A DNA stretch of 64,000 nucleotides from Larix kaempferi (Eukaryota > Streptophyta > Pinopsida > Pinales > Pinaceae): the NCBI GenBank assembly GCA_027924585.1, contig BSBM01001385.1, positions 310,001-374,000 on the forward strand, in the 5' to 3' direction. The notes beneath the pieces are model-generated. The model was not told the origin of the DNA and did no database searches. It worked only from the letters and a program-made list of their open reading frames with translations. Shown here one piece after another: positions 13,201-24,699 of the stretch. The translations under genes and the position numbers were made by a program. Position 1 is the first letter of the stretch. Each line of letters begins with the position of its first letter.

Positions 13201-15784
13201 TGCTTAGCTAAGCGTTTAAGGTATGCTCAATCCCTAAAGTTTTAGGGCCCATGCCAATTTTAACCAACTCGGGTCGATTTGGGATGCCAAGTGTGACCGC
13301 AGAGGTAACCTAGAATAGTTTCTAGCAAATCGACAGATAGCATATTCCGAAAGCTTCTTCTGGATACTGCGATGTTCTTCTGGGGTTCTGCAACTCGGCG
13401 TGTAAGTGTGGACAGGATGGCACGGTGACCACGGCTTTGAGTTCCACATGACACATAAATGGTGGCAATTTTTACGGCTAGAACAAATCGTGTTTTCAAC
13501 ACAATCTATCAAATTTTCGACTAATCCGGAATTGACCTTGATGCCAATAATCGCCAGCAAAATCACGGGTCTATGGATCACAGATTTGGTGTCTAGACGT
13601 GCCCGGCGGCCATCGAAAATAAGAGCTATGCTGGAAAGTGGAAACCGATTGCAAAAAACCATAAAAACTCGAGCTGGTAGCTGGCGGATGATCTTTGATC
13701 ATTTTAACTTCACGAGCCAACTAGGGATGACCTCCGATGAAATCTTTAGATACTGCTGCGTGTTTGCCATTTACTAAAATTCGAGTTGCACTCAGCTGCT
13801 CAACCAGCAACTAGAATTTTATCTACCATTCGGCTGTCAGGAAGCTCCTCAACATGAAAATCAAATTCTTCATATTGATTGGTTCCTGCCCCTTTTCTTT
13901 ATTTCTGTTCTACTCTGAGCAGTTGATGCACAATTGCGGCTACATTGAATTTACCTGTCAGCAGACAAAAATTGGAGAAAACCACGACGAGAGATTATCA
14001 TCATTGATAACAACTCGCGAGGATGTCACTGAGAATTATGAATATTGTGTATTGAACTACCCTCGATAATAAGAGAGGTGCAAAATTCAGAGAAAGCAGA
14101 TGATGAGATTCTACAATGAAGTAACTCCACAGCCTCACAAGTTTCCCTACTCCAGTTTAAAAATCTTGCACGCCCCCTCAATATGTTTCTTACCTTTAGT
14201 GCCCTGAACCATAATGCCCTGGAGTCTACTGTTCCTCAAGATGTCACAAAGTTCTTCAACACACAGAACATTCCGAAGTCGCAAATGTCTAGCATAATGT
14301 CCAAACATTTCACAGTGATCACTGCTATATAATCAAGGAGGGTCGCAATTTTGTAATTTGGGTTGCTGAGAACTCCCAGCTGCTCTATCTTCACCTCAAC
14401 AAATTGGTAGCAGACCATTATATAAGAAACTGTCAAGAATTTCTGGGGATAAGGATGTATGAGCTCCACAGGGTTTTTCTTTTTTAGCTGTAGCCCGAGC
14501 TTTTAACTTTTCTGATTTCTGCAGTGGTGATAATTTCCACGTTTCCCGGTTGACCTGTTCTTACACTGCTCGGGATCATGCATGATTCGTTGTTCTTTCA
14601 ACTACAACCCTGTTTTCTTGACAACCATTTTTTACTGTCTCAAATGCTTTTCAATGTTATGAACCATTAATAACTTCACCTGAGTTTGCAACAGCAATGA
14701 TTTCATCTGCCCTGGAGAGCACCTGTTGAAAATCTGCTTCTTTTGTCAGCAAAAACCGTTACACTAACTGCTGCAACATGATGCTTTGTCCTGTGGGTGA
14801 ACTTGTCAAAAAAGGAGGTAACACACCCCACATGTTTGCTAGGCAAAATTTGATGAAAGATCATCTGCTGATAAATTGGCAGTAGGAATCCCAAGGATCT
14901 TTGAACCACGACCAAATCCCTTAATAACAGGGCCTCAAATATACAAGCGTTCAACTGGCAAACTGTTTGCTATCCAATCTTCGAATGGTGGTAGACCCCA
15001 TCGTTCAGGCTGCAAATCAAACAGACAGCTGAGCACACAGTTAGCTTCAGTGTAGATAGGAGCTTGATTTTTAAAATATGGCACGACTACCACCTCCACC
15101 CCAGCTGCATTTCCAGCTGTAACACCAACCCTTTGGTTGCTTCATTCTGATATCTGATACTTTCCTCATTGTTGACAACTGGTATCATCTGTGGCTGTAG
15201 CACCCCTTGCTGAACTGTCCTCTGAAGGCTTTGAACAAATGAAGATGCATTTTTGAGAGGTAACAAGGTCAACCCGGTCAGGAAAAAAGTCACCTTTGAT
15301 GTGTATAAATAGAGAGTTCGACCTCTCATTTCGTCATTCACTCAAGCAAGTTTGTTGTAGCCAAGAGTGGTTCGCTACTTCAGTTAAGGGACTGATTTTT
15401 TGGGGTTCTCCACTATTGGAGAAGTTTCTCCCTTGTTTTCTATGGTTTGCGCTACTACTATCCGGATATACATCGTTCTCTATTTGAAGGTCTGAGCTCG
15501 GGGGAGACAAATAGCTTTGTCTATGGTTGGAAGATGATTTTTCTTATTATCATGGTTTAAACGAGCTCGACACTCATTTCTTTTCTGCGATTTGCCATTC
15601 TTTCATTGACCCTTGCAGTCGCCTGCTTGTTTATTTTTTATAGGAGGTGGTGTCACAATCAGTTTCTCGTAGAGAAATATTGCTAATATCTACGTTCCAG
15701 ATATACTAGCCTTCACAAGCTAGTATATACAAGTGAGACGAGGTGACACAAGGGATAATAGAGGATGGAAAAAGGAAAAATGTG
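10284..15784. repeat. Array unit 4 (type B), split by a solo LTR
   Basis: Closest to unit 2: both share 'gggatatgttgggtcatc' at the start and the type-B segment. It is interrupted just upstream of its promoter by the solo LTR 11707-15265, with TSD AGGTC. TATAAATA follows at 15302-15309, only 37 bp after the inserted LTR ends, so the insertion separated this promoter from its usual upstream sequence. Confidence 0.8.
11707..15265. mobile_element. Giant solo LTR, diverged subfamily (3559 bp)
   Basis: Starts TGTTGTCCTCC and ends GAGGTAACA, flanked by AGGTC at 11702-11706 and 15266-15270. It lies in the array at the sequence that in sister units reads 'gttaggtcgacccgg'. It differs from the 4496-bp copies in most of its length but keeps the TG...CA ends, the 5-bp TSD, lack of coding capacity, and the ACCAGTGCC...TGGAGTCAAAG box (about 11998-12036). 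A GGCTTTTATAGG TATA-like motif is near 12382. Short open frames at 13234-13777 overlap on both strands and match nothing I know. Confidence 0.78.
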
Positions 15785-17669
15785 GGAGATGTTGAGTCAT
15801 CGATCTCATTACTGCAGTCTATGTGATGCAACGACTACGAACAACACCCTACACAGGAGAAAATGAAGAAACTCACCTTGAACAGTGTTGATGGTGGTTT
15901 CGAGTCTTCCTTGTTCTTGTTAATGTTTATAGCAGCATAACCAGGATCACTGAAAGAATGGAAAAACCAATAAACAAAATGAATGTAGAGCTCGAAACCA
16001 ACATCAACACTACTTAAGGTGATTTTCTACGTTTTCTCTCGTGTAGGGCGTTGTTCGTAGTTGTTTCATTGCATAGATTGCAGTCATGGGATCGATGACT
16101 CAAGATCTCCGGCACTTTTCCTCTTTCCATTCTCTATTGTCCTTCGTATCAGCTCATCTTACTTCTCCTCTTCAAAGATTTTCCCCATCATTGCCACCTT
16201 CCACAGATAAAGTGCTTGAGGAAGTAATCCTCTGTTGTCTAGAATGACCAAGTTCATCACGTAGATCATATATCTTCTTTAAAAAGATGATATGGTCCCT
16301 TTGTGGGATGGTTGCTTTGTGGAACGTTATCCTCCGTGGAGTTTGTCCCATTGTGGGATGGTTTCTTTGTTGAACATGCTTATTTGTGGATGGTTCATTT
16401 GGGGAAATTCCTCCTTTGTGGAGTGTATCCCTGTGTTGGAATGGAGCCTCTTATGATAACAAGATGTGTTCCGATATGATGATACCTCTCCAGCTAAGAG
16501 GGAGTGTTGATGATGTAGGCACCAGATGGACTGGGTTGAGCTGAGCACATTGTATTGATGCATAATAGACTCTACGATGGACTGTGTAGAGTTCTTGAGC
16601 TGATGCACGAGTGATTCACCTAGGGAGAGGAGCGGAGTCGTGGAGCTAGTGCATGTTCCTTTGTGGACACTTCTCGACTAACTGTGATTATGTTGGAAGA
16701 CCTTCCTTATGATATAGAGAGGTTAGAGATAACTGTGATGTACATATGAAATCGAGATGTGTTTCAGTATGATAATGTTGACGATACCTCCACGGCCAAG
16801 AGGCAGTGTTGGAGTGGTAGCTGCATGGGGCATCACCTCATAGGTCGACCAAATTAAGAATATGATTAGAATACAGTGTTCGAAGAATACCTTCCTTGTT
16901 GAGAGGGAGTGTTGGAAACAGTACAACTTCAGAATTTATTCTTTTTATTAAATGTAATTTTCTGTAATTTTCTGTATTTCTCCTTCTTTATTAAATGTAA
17001 TCACAAAGAAAAGATTTATTAAATGTAATTTTCTGTATTTCTCCTCAAGACAGGTTGGACCAGTTGGTAAACTGCCCCAAAGCAGTCGGAAATTTGCCCC
17101 ATACAATGGGCAGAACCGCACCAGTCAGGTCGGCACAGTTAGGGAAAGTTAGGTCGACCTGGTCAGGAAAAGAGTCACCCTTTGATGTGTATAAAAAGAG
17201 AGTTCGACCTCTCATTTCATCATTCACTCAAGCAAGTTCGCTCTAACCAAGAGAGGTTCGCTACTTTAGTTAAGGGACTGATTTTTTTGGGGTTCTCCAC
17301 TATTGGAGAAGTTTCTCCCTTGTTTTCTAGGGTTTTCACTACTACTATCCGTATGTACATTGTTCTCTATTGGAAGGTCTGAGCTCGGGGGAGACAAATA
17401 GCTTTGTCTATGGTTGGGAGATGATTGTTCTTATCATCATGGTTTAAACGAGCTTGACACTCATTTTGTTTCCGTGATTTGCAATTCTTTCAGTGTTCCT
17501 CGCATTCACTTGTTTGTTTATTTTTTGTAGGAGGTGGTGTCACAATCAGTTTCGCGAATAAGAATATTGCAAACATCTATCTTCCAGATATACTAGCCTT
17601 CACAGGCTAGTATACAACCGAGACGAGATGATACCGGGGACAATAGAGGATGGAAAGAGGAAAAATGTG
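15785..17669. repeat. Array unit 5 (type A), rearranged before the promoter
   Basis: Type-A unit. At about 16940-17040 the usual stretch running from 'gcatttcatcttgttaagg' to the AATCACAAAGAAAAG motif is replaced by repeated 'attaaatgtaattttctg' pieces, an apparent deletion plus short duplication. The TATA box reads TATAAAAA (17190-17197). Confidence 0.75.
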
Positions 17670-19701
17670 GGATATGTTGAGTCATCGATCTCATTACTGC
17701 AGTCAATGTGATCCAACGACTACGAACAACACCCTACAAAGGAGAAAATGAAGAAACTCACCTTGAACAGTGTTGATGGTGGTTTCGAGCCTTCCTTGAC
17801 CTTGTTAATGTTTATAGCAGCATAACTAGGATCGCTAAAAGAATGGAAAAGTACATAAACAAAATGAGTGTGGAGCTCGAAACCAACATCAACACTATTT
17901 AAGGTGATTTTCTACATTTTCTCTCGTGTAGGGCGTTGTTCGTAGTTGTTTCATCGCATAGACTGCAGTCATGGGATAGATGACTCAACATCTCCGACAT
18001 TTTTTCTCTTTTCATCCTCTATTGTCCCTCGTATGACCTCATCTCACTTCTCCTCTTCAAAGATTTTCCCGATCATTGCCACCTTCCACAGATAAAGTGC
18101 TTGAGGAAGTAATCCTCTGTTGTCTAGAATGACCAAGTTCATCGGGTAGATCATACATCTTCTTTAAAAAGATGATATGGTCCCTTTGTGGGATGGTTGC
18201 TTTGTGGAACATTATCCTCCGTGGAATGTGCCCATTGTGGGATTGTTTCTTTGTGGAACGTGCATATTTGTGGATGGTTCATTTGGGGAACGTTCTCCTT
18301 TGTGGAGTGTATCCCTGTGTTGGAATGGAGCCTCTTATGATAACAAGATCTGTTCCCATTGTGGAACATGCTTATTTGTGGATGGTTCATTTGGGGAACG
18401 TTCTTCTTTGTTGAGTGTATGCCTGTGTTGGAATGGAACCTCTTATGATAACAAGATGTGTTCCGACGTGATGATACCTCTTTAGCTAAGAGGGAGTGTT
18501 GATGATGTAGGCACTCGATGGATTGTGTTGAGCTGAGCACATTGTATTGATGCATGATAAACTCTACGATGGACTGTGCAGAGTTCTTGAGCTGATGCAC
18601 AAGTGACTCACCTATGGAGAGGGCAGAGTCGTGGAGCTAGTGCATGTTTCACGATGGACTGGATTGAGCAGATGCACGAAGATTGATTTGTTGACACCTC
18701 TCGACTAACTGTGATTGTGTTGGAAGACCTTCCTTATGATATACAGAGGTTAGAGATAACTGTGATGTACTTATGATATCGAGATGTGTTTCAGTATGAT
18801 CATGCTGACGATACCTCCATGGCCAAGAGGCAGTGTTGGAGTAGTAGCTGCATGGGGCATCACCTCATAGGTCGACCAAATAAAGAATAAGATTAGAATA
18901 CAATGTTCAAAGCATACCTTCCCTTTTGAGAGGGAGTGTTCGAAACGGTACAACTTCAGAAGTTAATCTTATTGCATTTCATCTTGTTAAGGTACCTCCT
19001 ATGGGACAAGATGTCAATGTATTCGATCATGTAAAACACTCAATATAAACCTAGGGGTGAAATCACAAAGAAAAGATTTATTAAATGTAATTTTCCGTAT
19101 TTCCCCAAGACAAGTCAGACCAGTTGGTAAATTGCCCCAAAGCAGTGGGAAATTTGCCCCATACAATGGGCAGAACTGCCCCAGTCAAGTCGGCGCAGTT
19201 AGGGAAAGTTAGGTCGGCCCAGACAGGAAAAAAGTCTCCCTTTGATGTGTATAAATAGAGAGTTTGACCTCTCATTTCGTCATTCACTCAAACAAGTTCG
19301 CTCTAGCCAAGAGAGGTTCACTACTTTAGTTAAGGGACTGATTTTTTGCGCTACTCCACTATTGGAGAAGTTTCTTCCTTGTTTTCTAGGGTTTGCGCTA
19401 CCAATATCCGGATGTGCATCGTTCTCTATCGGAAGGTCTGAGCTCGTGGGAGACAAATAACTTTGTCTGTGGTTTAAACGAGCTCGGCACTCATTTTGTT
19501 TCTTTAATTTGCCATTTTTTCAGTGCTCCTCGCATTCGCCTGCTTGTTTATTTTTGTTAGGAGGTGCTGTCACAATCAGTTTCACGTAGAGAAATATTGC
19601 TAACATCTATGTTTTAGATATACTAGCCTTCACAGGCTAGTATCTACAAGTGAGACAAGGGGATACCAGGGACAATAGAAGATGGAAAGGGGAAAAATGT
19701 G
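17670..19701. repeat. Array unit 6, longest, with expanded short repeats
   Basis: About 2.03 kb. The extra length comes from an expanded short-repeat block at about 18177-18440, where the 'tttgtggaacg' / 'tggatggttcatttgggg' cassette is present in an additional copy. The segment after the promoter is slightly shorter than in other units. TATAAATA is at 19250-19257. Confidence 0.75.
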
Positions 19702-21636
19702 GGACATGTTGAGTCATCGATCTCATGACTGTAGTCTATGTGATGCAACGACTACGAACAACACCCTACATATGAGAAAATGAAGAAACTAACCTTGAAC
19801 AGTGTTGATGGTGGTTTCGAGCCTTCTTTGACCTTGTTAATGTTTATATCAGCATAACCAGGATCGCTAAAAGAATGGAAAACCACATAAACAAAATGAG
19901 TGTGGAGCTCGAAACCAACATCAACACTATTTAAGGTGATTTTCTACATTTTCTCTCGTGTAGGGCGTTCTTCGTAGTCGTTTCATCGCATAGACTGCAG
20001 TCATGGGATCGATGACTCAACATCTTCGGCATTTTTCCACTTTCCATCCTCTATTGTCCCTCGTATCACCTCATCTCACTTCTCCTCTTCAAAGATTTTC
20101 CCCATCATTACCACCTTCCACAGATAAAGTGCTCGTAGAAGTAATCCTCTGTGGTCTAGAATGACCAAGTTCATTAGGTAGATTATATATCTTCTTTAAA
20201 AAGATGATATGGTCCCTTTGTGGGATGGTTCAGTTGTGGAACGTACTCCTCTGTGGAGCGTGTCCCATTGTGGAACATGCTTATTTGTGGATGGTTGATT
20301 TGGGGAACGTTCTTCTTTGTGGAGCGTATGCCTGTGTTGGAATGGACCCTCTTATGATAACAATGTCTTCCGACGTGATGATACCTCTCTAGCTAAGAGG
20401 GAGTGTTGATGATGTAGGCACTCGATGGACTGGGTTGAGCTGAGCACATTGTATTGATGCATGAAAGACTCTACGATGGACTGTGCAGAGTTCTTGAGCT
20501 GATGCATGAGTGACTCACCTATGGAGAGGGAAGAGTCGTGGAGCTAGTGCATGTTTCCCGATGGACTGGATTGAGCAGATGCACACAGATTGATTTGTTG
20601 ACACTTCTCAACTAACTGTGATTGTGTTGGAAGACCTTCCTTATGATATAGAGAGGTTAGAGATAACTGTGATGTACATATGATATCGAGATGTGTTTCA
20701 GTATGATAATGCTGATGATACCTCCATGGCCAAGAGGTAGTGTTGGAGTAGTAGCTGCATGGGGCATCACCTCATAGGTCAACCAAATAAAGAATCAGAT
20801 TAGAATACAGTGTTCGAAGAATACCTTCTTTGTTGAGAGGGAGTGTTGGAAACCGTACAACTTTGGAAGTTATTCTTATTGCATTTCATCTTGTTAAGGT
20901 ACCTGCTATGGGAAAAGATGTCAATGTATTCGATCATGTAAAACACTCAATGTAAACCTAGGAGTGAAATCACAAAGAAAATATTTATTAATTGTAATTT
21001 TCTGTATTTCGCCAAGACAAGTCAGACCAGTGGATAAATTGCCCCAAAGTAGTGGGCAATTTGCCCCATACAATGGGCAGAACTGCCCGAGTCATGTCGG
21101 CGCAGTTAGGGAAAGTTAGGTCGGCCCAAACAGGAAAAAAGTCTCCCTTTGATGTGTATAAATAGAGAGTTCGACCTCTCATTTCGTCATTCACTCAAGC
21201 AAGTTCGCTCTAGCCAAGAGAGGTTCGCTACTTCAGTTAAGAGACTGATTTTTTGGGGCACTCCACTATTGGAGAAGTTTCTTCTTTGTTTTCTAGGGTT
21301 TGCGCTACCAATATCCGGATATACATCGTTCTCTATCGGAAGGTCTGAGCTCGGGGGAGACAAATAGCTTTGTCTATGGTTGGGAGATGATTGTTCTTAT
21401 CATCATCGTTTAAACGAGCTCGGCACTCATTTTGTTTCTTTAATTTGCCATTTTTTCAGTGCTCCTCGCATTCGCCTGCTTGTTTATTTTTTGTAGGAGA
21501 TGCTGTCACAATCAGTTTCGCGTAGAGAAATATTGCTAACATCTATGTTCCAGATATACTAGCCTTCACAGGCTAGTATCTACAAGTGAGACAAGGTGAT
21601 ACCGGGGACAATAGAGGATGGAAAGGGGAAAATGTG
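19702..21636. repeat. Array unit 7
   Basis: Carries the type-B segment ('ggattgagcagatgcaca', near 20566) but has diverged from units 2 and 4. TATAAATA is at 21157-21164. The hairpin lies at about 19654-20075 and straddles the unit start used here. Confidence 0.75.
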
Positions 21637-23450
21637 GGAGATGTTGAGTCATCGATCTCATGACTGCAGTCTATGAGATGCAACAACTACGAACAACACC
21701 CTACATGGGAGAATATGAAGAAACTAACCTTGAACAGTGTTGATGGTGGTTTCGAGCCTTCCTTGACCTTGTTAATGTTTATAGCAGCATAACCAGGATC
21801 ACTAAAAGAATGGAAAAGCACATAAACAAAATGAGTGTGGAGATCGAAACCAACATCAACACTATTTAAGGTGATTTTCTACATTTTCTCTCGTGTAGGG
21901 CGTTGTTTGTAGTCGTTTCATCGCATAGACTGCAGTCATGGGTTCGATGACTCAACATCTCCGGCATTTTTCCCCTTTCCATCCTCTATTGTCCCTCATA
22001 TCACCTCATCTCAGGTAGATCAGATATCTTCTTTAAAAAGATGATATGGTCCCTTTGTGGGATGGTTCCTTTGTGGAACGTGCTTATTTGTGGATGGTTC
22101 ATTTGGGGAACGTTCTCCTTTGTTGAGTGTATCCCTGTGTTGGAATGGACCCTCTTATGATAACAAGATGTGTTTCGATGTGATGATACCTCTCTAGCTA
22201 AGAGGGAGTATTGATGATGTAGGCACTCGATGAACTAGGTTGAGCTGAGCACATTGTATTGATACATGATAGACTCTCCGATGGACTGTGCAAAGTTCTT
22301 GAGCTGATGCACAAGTGACTCACCTATGGATAGGGCAGAGTCATGGAGCTAGTGCATGTTCTCCGATGGACTGGATTGAGCAGATGCACGAAGATTGATT
22401 TGTTCACACTTTTCGACTGAGTTAGATTGTCTTGGAAGACCTTCCTTATGATATAGAGAGGTTAGAGATAACTGTGATATACAGATGATATCGGGATGTG
22501 TTTCAATATGATAATACTGATGATACCTCCATGGCCAAGACGGAGTATTGGAGTAGTAGCTGTGTGGGGCATCACCTCATAGGTCGACTAGAGAAAGAAT
22601 AAGATTAGAATACAGTGTTCGAAGAATACATTCCTTGTTGAGAGGGAGTGTTGGAAAAAGTGCAACTTCAAAAGTTATTCTTATTATATTTCATCTTGTT
22701 ATTGTACATCCTATGGGACAAGATGTCAATGTATTTGATCATGTAAAGCACTTGAAAGAATCAATGTAAACCTTGGGGTGAAATCACGAAGAAAAGATTT
22801 ATTGAATGTAATTTTTTGTATTCCCCCAAGACAAGTCGGCCCAGTGGATAAACTGCCCCAAAACAGTGGGCAATTTGCCTGAAACAACGGGCAGAAATGC
22901 CCCAGTCAGGTCGGCCCAGTTAGGGAAAGTTAGGTCGGCCCAGTCAGGGAAACAATCACCATTTGATGTGTATAAATAGAGTGTTCGACCTCTCATTTGG
23001 TCATTCACTCAAGCATGTTCGCTCTAGCCAAGAGAGGTTCTCTACTGCAGTTAAGAGACTGATTTTTTGGGGTTCTCCACTATTAGAAAAGTTTCTCTCT
23101 TGTTTTTTTGGGTTTGTGCTACTACTATCTGGATGTACATTGTTCTCTATTGGAAAGTCTAAGCTCGGGGGGGACAAATAGCTTTGTCTATGGTTGGGAG
23201 ATTATTTTTCTTATCATCATGGTTAAACAAGCTCCACACTCATTTTGTTTCTGTGCTTTACCACTCTTTAAGTGATCCTCGCATTCGCTTGCTTGTTTAT
23301 TTTATGTAGGAGGTGGTGTCACAATCAGTTTCGTGTAGAGAAATATGGGTAACATCTATGATCCAGATATACTAGCCTTCGCAGGCTAGTATATACAAAT
23401 GAGATGAGGTGATACTGTGGACAATAGAGGATGGAAAGAGGAAGAATGTA
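21637..23450. repeat. Array unit 8, shortened
   Basis: Shortest complete unit (about 1.81 kb). At about 22013 the sequence jumps from 'cacctcatctca' straight to 'ggtagatcagatatc', losing roughly 115 bp present in the other units. The short-repeat block is also reduced. TATAAATA is at 22971-22978. The most diverged of the eight, fitting an array-edge position. Confidence 0.75.
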
Positions 23451-23701
23451 GGAGATGTTGAGTCATCGATCTCATGACTGCAGTCTATGTGATGCAACGA
23501 CAACGAACAACACCCTACATGGGAGAAAATGAAGAAACTCACCTTGAATAGTGTTGATGGTGGTTTCGAACCTTCCTTGACCTTGTTAATGTTTATAGCA
23601 GCATAACCAGGATCACTAAAAGAATGGAAAAGCAAATAAACAAAATGAGTGTGGAGCTTGAAACCAACATCAACACTATTTAAGGTGATTTTCTACATTT
23701 T
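23451..23701. repeat. Array unit 9, truncated
   Basis: Normal unit sequence up to 'gattttctacatttt' inside the right hairpin arm, then replaced by the CACTA terminus at 23702. The expected continuation 'ctctcgtgtagggcg' does not reappear downstream in the window, so the array's right flank is deleted or lies beyond a long insertion. Confidence 0.8.
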
Positions 23702-24565
23702 CACTACTACATTTTTGGGCTTTAGGGGGGGTTTTCTTCCGCCCCCAAAAGTGACCTACGGGGGGGGGTTGGCTTTGGGGGCAGTTTTGGCAAAACTGCC
23801 CCTAAAGGCAACGATGTTAAAAGTTTTTCCCTTTAAGGGCTGTTTTTGACGAGATTGGAACCACCCCCAAAAGTGACTTTTGGGGGCGTTTTGTGACGCC
23901 CCTCGTAGAAGTCTACGGAGGCGGTTTTAAACCCCCCTCGTAGACCCCTTCATAGAGACCTACGAGGGTAGTTTTGAACCCCCTTCATAGAGACCTACGA
24001 GGGCTGTTGTGAACCCCCCTCATAAGCCCCCTCATACAAACCTACATGGGCGGTTTGGAACCCCCCTCGTAGAGGACTATAGGGGCGGTTGTGAACCCCC
24101 CTCGTATAGTCCTATAGGGGCAATTTGGAACCCCGCTTGTAGAGGCCTATAGGGGTAGTTTAGAACCCCCTCGTAGAGACTTATAGGGGCAGTTTTGAAC
24201 CCCCCTCGTAGAGGCCTATAGAGGCAGTTTGAAACCCCCCTCGTAGAGGCCTATAGGGGCTATTTGGAACCCCCCTCGTAGATTCCTATAGGGGCAGTTT
24301 GTAACCCCCCTCGTAGATGCCTATAGGGGAGGTTTGGAACCCCCCTCGTAAAGGCCTATAGAGGTAGTTCGAAACCCCCCCTAAAACTCTTTACAAACAT
24401 TTGGGGGCAGTTATGAACCCCCCTCATATAAAATTACAGGGGGGTATCGAACCCCCTCGTTGTAACATACAAGGGCAGTTTTGAACCCCCCTCGTAGTGA
24501 CATTTGAAGTCAATTTAGAACCCCCCTCGTAGTGACATATGAAGTCAATTTAGAACCCCCCTCGT
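23702..24565. mobile_element. CACTA transposon terminus with subterminal repeats
   Basis: Begins CACTACTACATTTTTGGG exactly where array unit 9 breaks off, matching the conserved CACTA end of plant En/Spm-type elements. The next ~860 bp are the GC-rich subterminal repeats expected of that family, including near-perfect palindromes at 23778-23802 (GGGGCAGTTTTG / CAAAACTGCCCC) and about 23863-23886 (CCCCAAAAGT / ACTTTTGGGG). I see no transposase and could not find the inverted second end by eye, so the element is truncated or extends past a later rearrangement. Confidence 0.65.
23900..24565. repeat. 35-bp GC-rich minisatellite
   Basis: About 18 imperfect copies of a 35-bp unit built around AACCCCCCTCGTAG and CCTATAGGGGCAGTTT. 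In the clean part TCGTA recurs at 24206, 24241, 24276, 24311 and 24346, exactly 35 bp apart. Each unit is itself an imperfect inverted repeat (CCCCT..TAG with CTA..AGGGG). It lies in the subterminal part of the CACTA element and probably represents its transposase-binding repeats, amplified. Confidence 0.75.
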
Positions 24566-24624
24566 AGTCATAATAAACCATAATAAAATATATTTTATTA
24601 AAAATATCAATATTGCAATATCTT

Positions 24625-24696
24625 TAGGGCACGAAGGAATCGAACCTTCAACCTCCTACTTGTAAAGCAGGCGCTCTTCAATTGAGCTAGAACCCT
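24625..24696 (-). tRNA. Organelle-type tRNA-Val(UAC), probably a relic
   Basis: On the minus strand a 72-nt cloverleaf can be drawn. The acceptor strand AGGGTTC pairs with GTGCCCT except one U-U. The D stem is GCTC/GAGC. The anticodon stem CCTGC/GTAGG holds loop TTTACAA (anticodon TAC, valine). The T arm is GAAGG-TTCGATT-CCTTC. There is no encoded CCA and no intron. The sequence is of bacterial/organellar style, and I judge it likely derived from plant mitochondrial DNA transferred to the nucleus. The D loop (AATTGAA) lacks the usual GG pair, as if one G was lost, so it is probably non-functional. Confidence 0.6.
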
Positions 24697-24699
24697 TTA

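Larger units (their letters stand above)
1..23701. repeat. Tandem array of ~1.9-kb non-coding units
   Basis: About nine head-to-tail copies of one unit start at 1, 1923, 8362, 10284, 15785, 17670, 19702, 21637 and 23451 (last copy cut at 23701). After subtracting two inserted solo LTRs, TATA-to-TATA distances are about 1938, 1922, 1935, 1888, 2060, 1907 and 1814 bp. Each unit holds, in order, a large inverted repeat, a degenerate short-repeat block, three polypurine-plus-TGTTG motifs, and a promoter-like segment ending in a pyrimidine-rich TTTTTTGTAG. Units 1, 3 and 5 resemble each other (type A); units 2, 4 and 6 share type-B variants, so part of the array is a dimeric higher-order repeat. 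No frame is coding. I infer an LTR-internal-LTR-internal array of a short non-autonomous retroelement; a plain satellite is the alternative. Confidence 0.85.

Noticed and set aside
13234-13777. 142- and 123-residue frames on opposite strands inside the solo LTR at 11707
   Set aside because: Mutually overlapping, no family motif, and located in a non-coding LTR; probably chance.
18151-18600. 149-residue minus-strand frame with repeated YHKR..STK..VPQMNHPQ segments, also at 543-824, 8904-9185, 10765-11091, 16327-16608
   Set aside because: It follows the short DNA repeats of the unit and varies with their copy number; the opposite strand is equally open. A composition and repeat effect.
1-23701. 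CRISPR-like or rDNA-like array
   Set aside because: Units are 1.9 kb, with no short repeat/spacer pattern and no rRNA core sequence seen.
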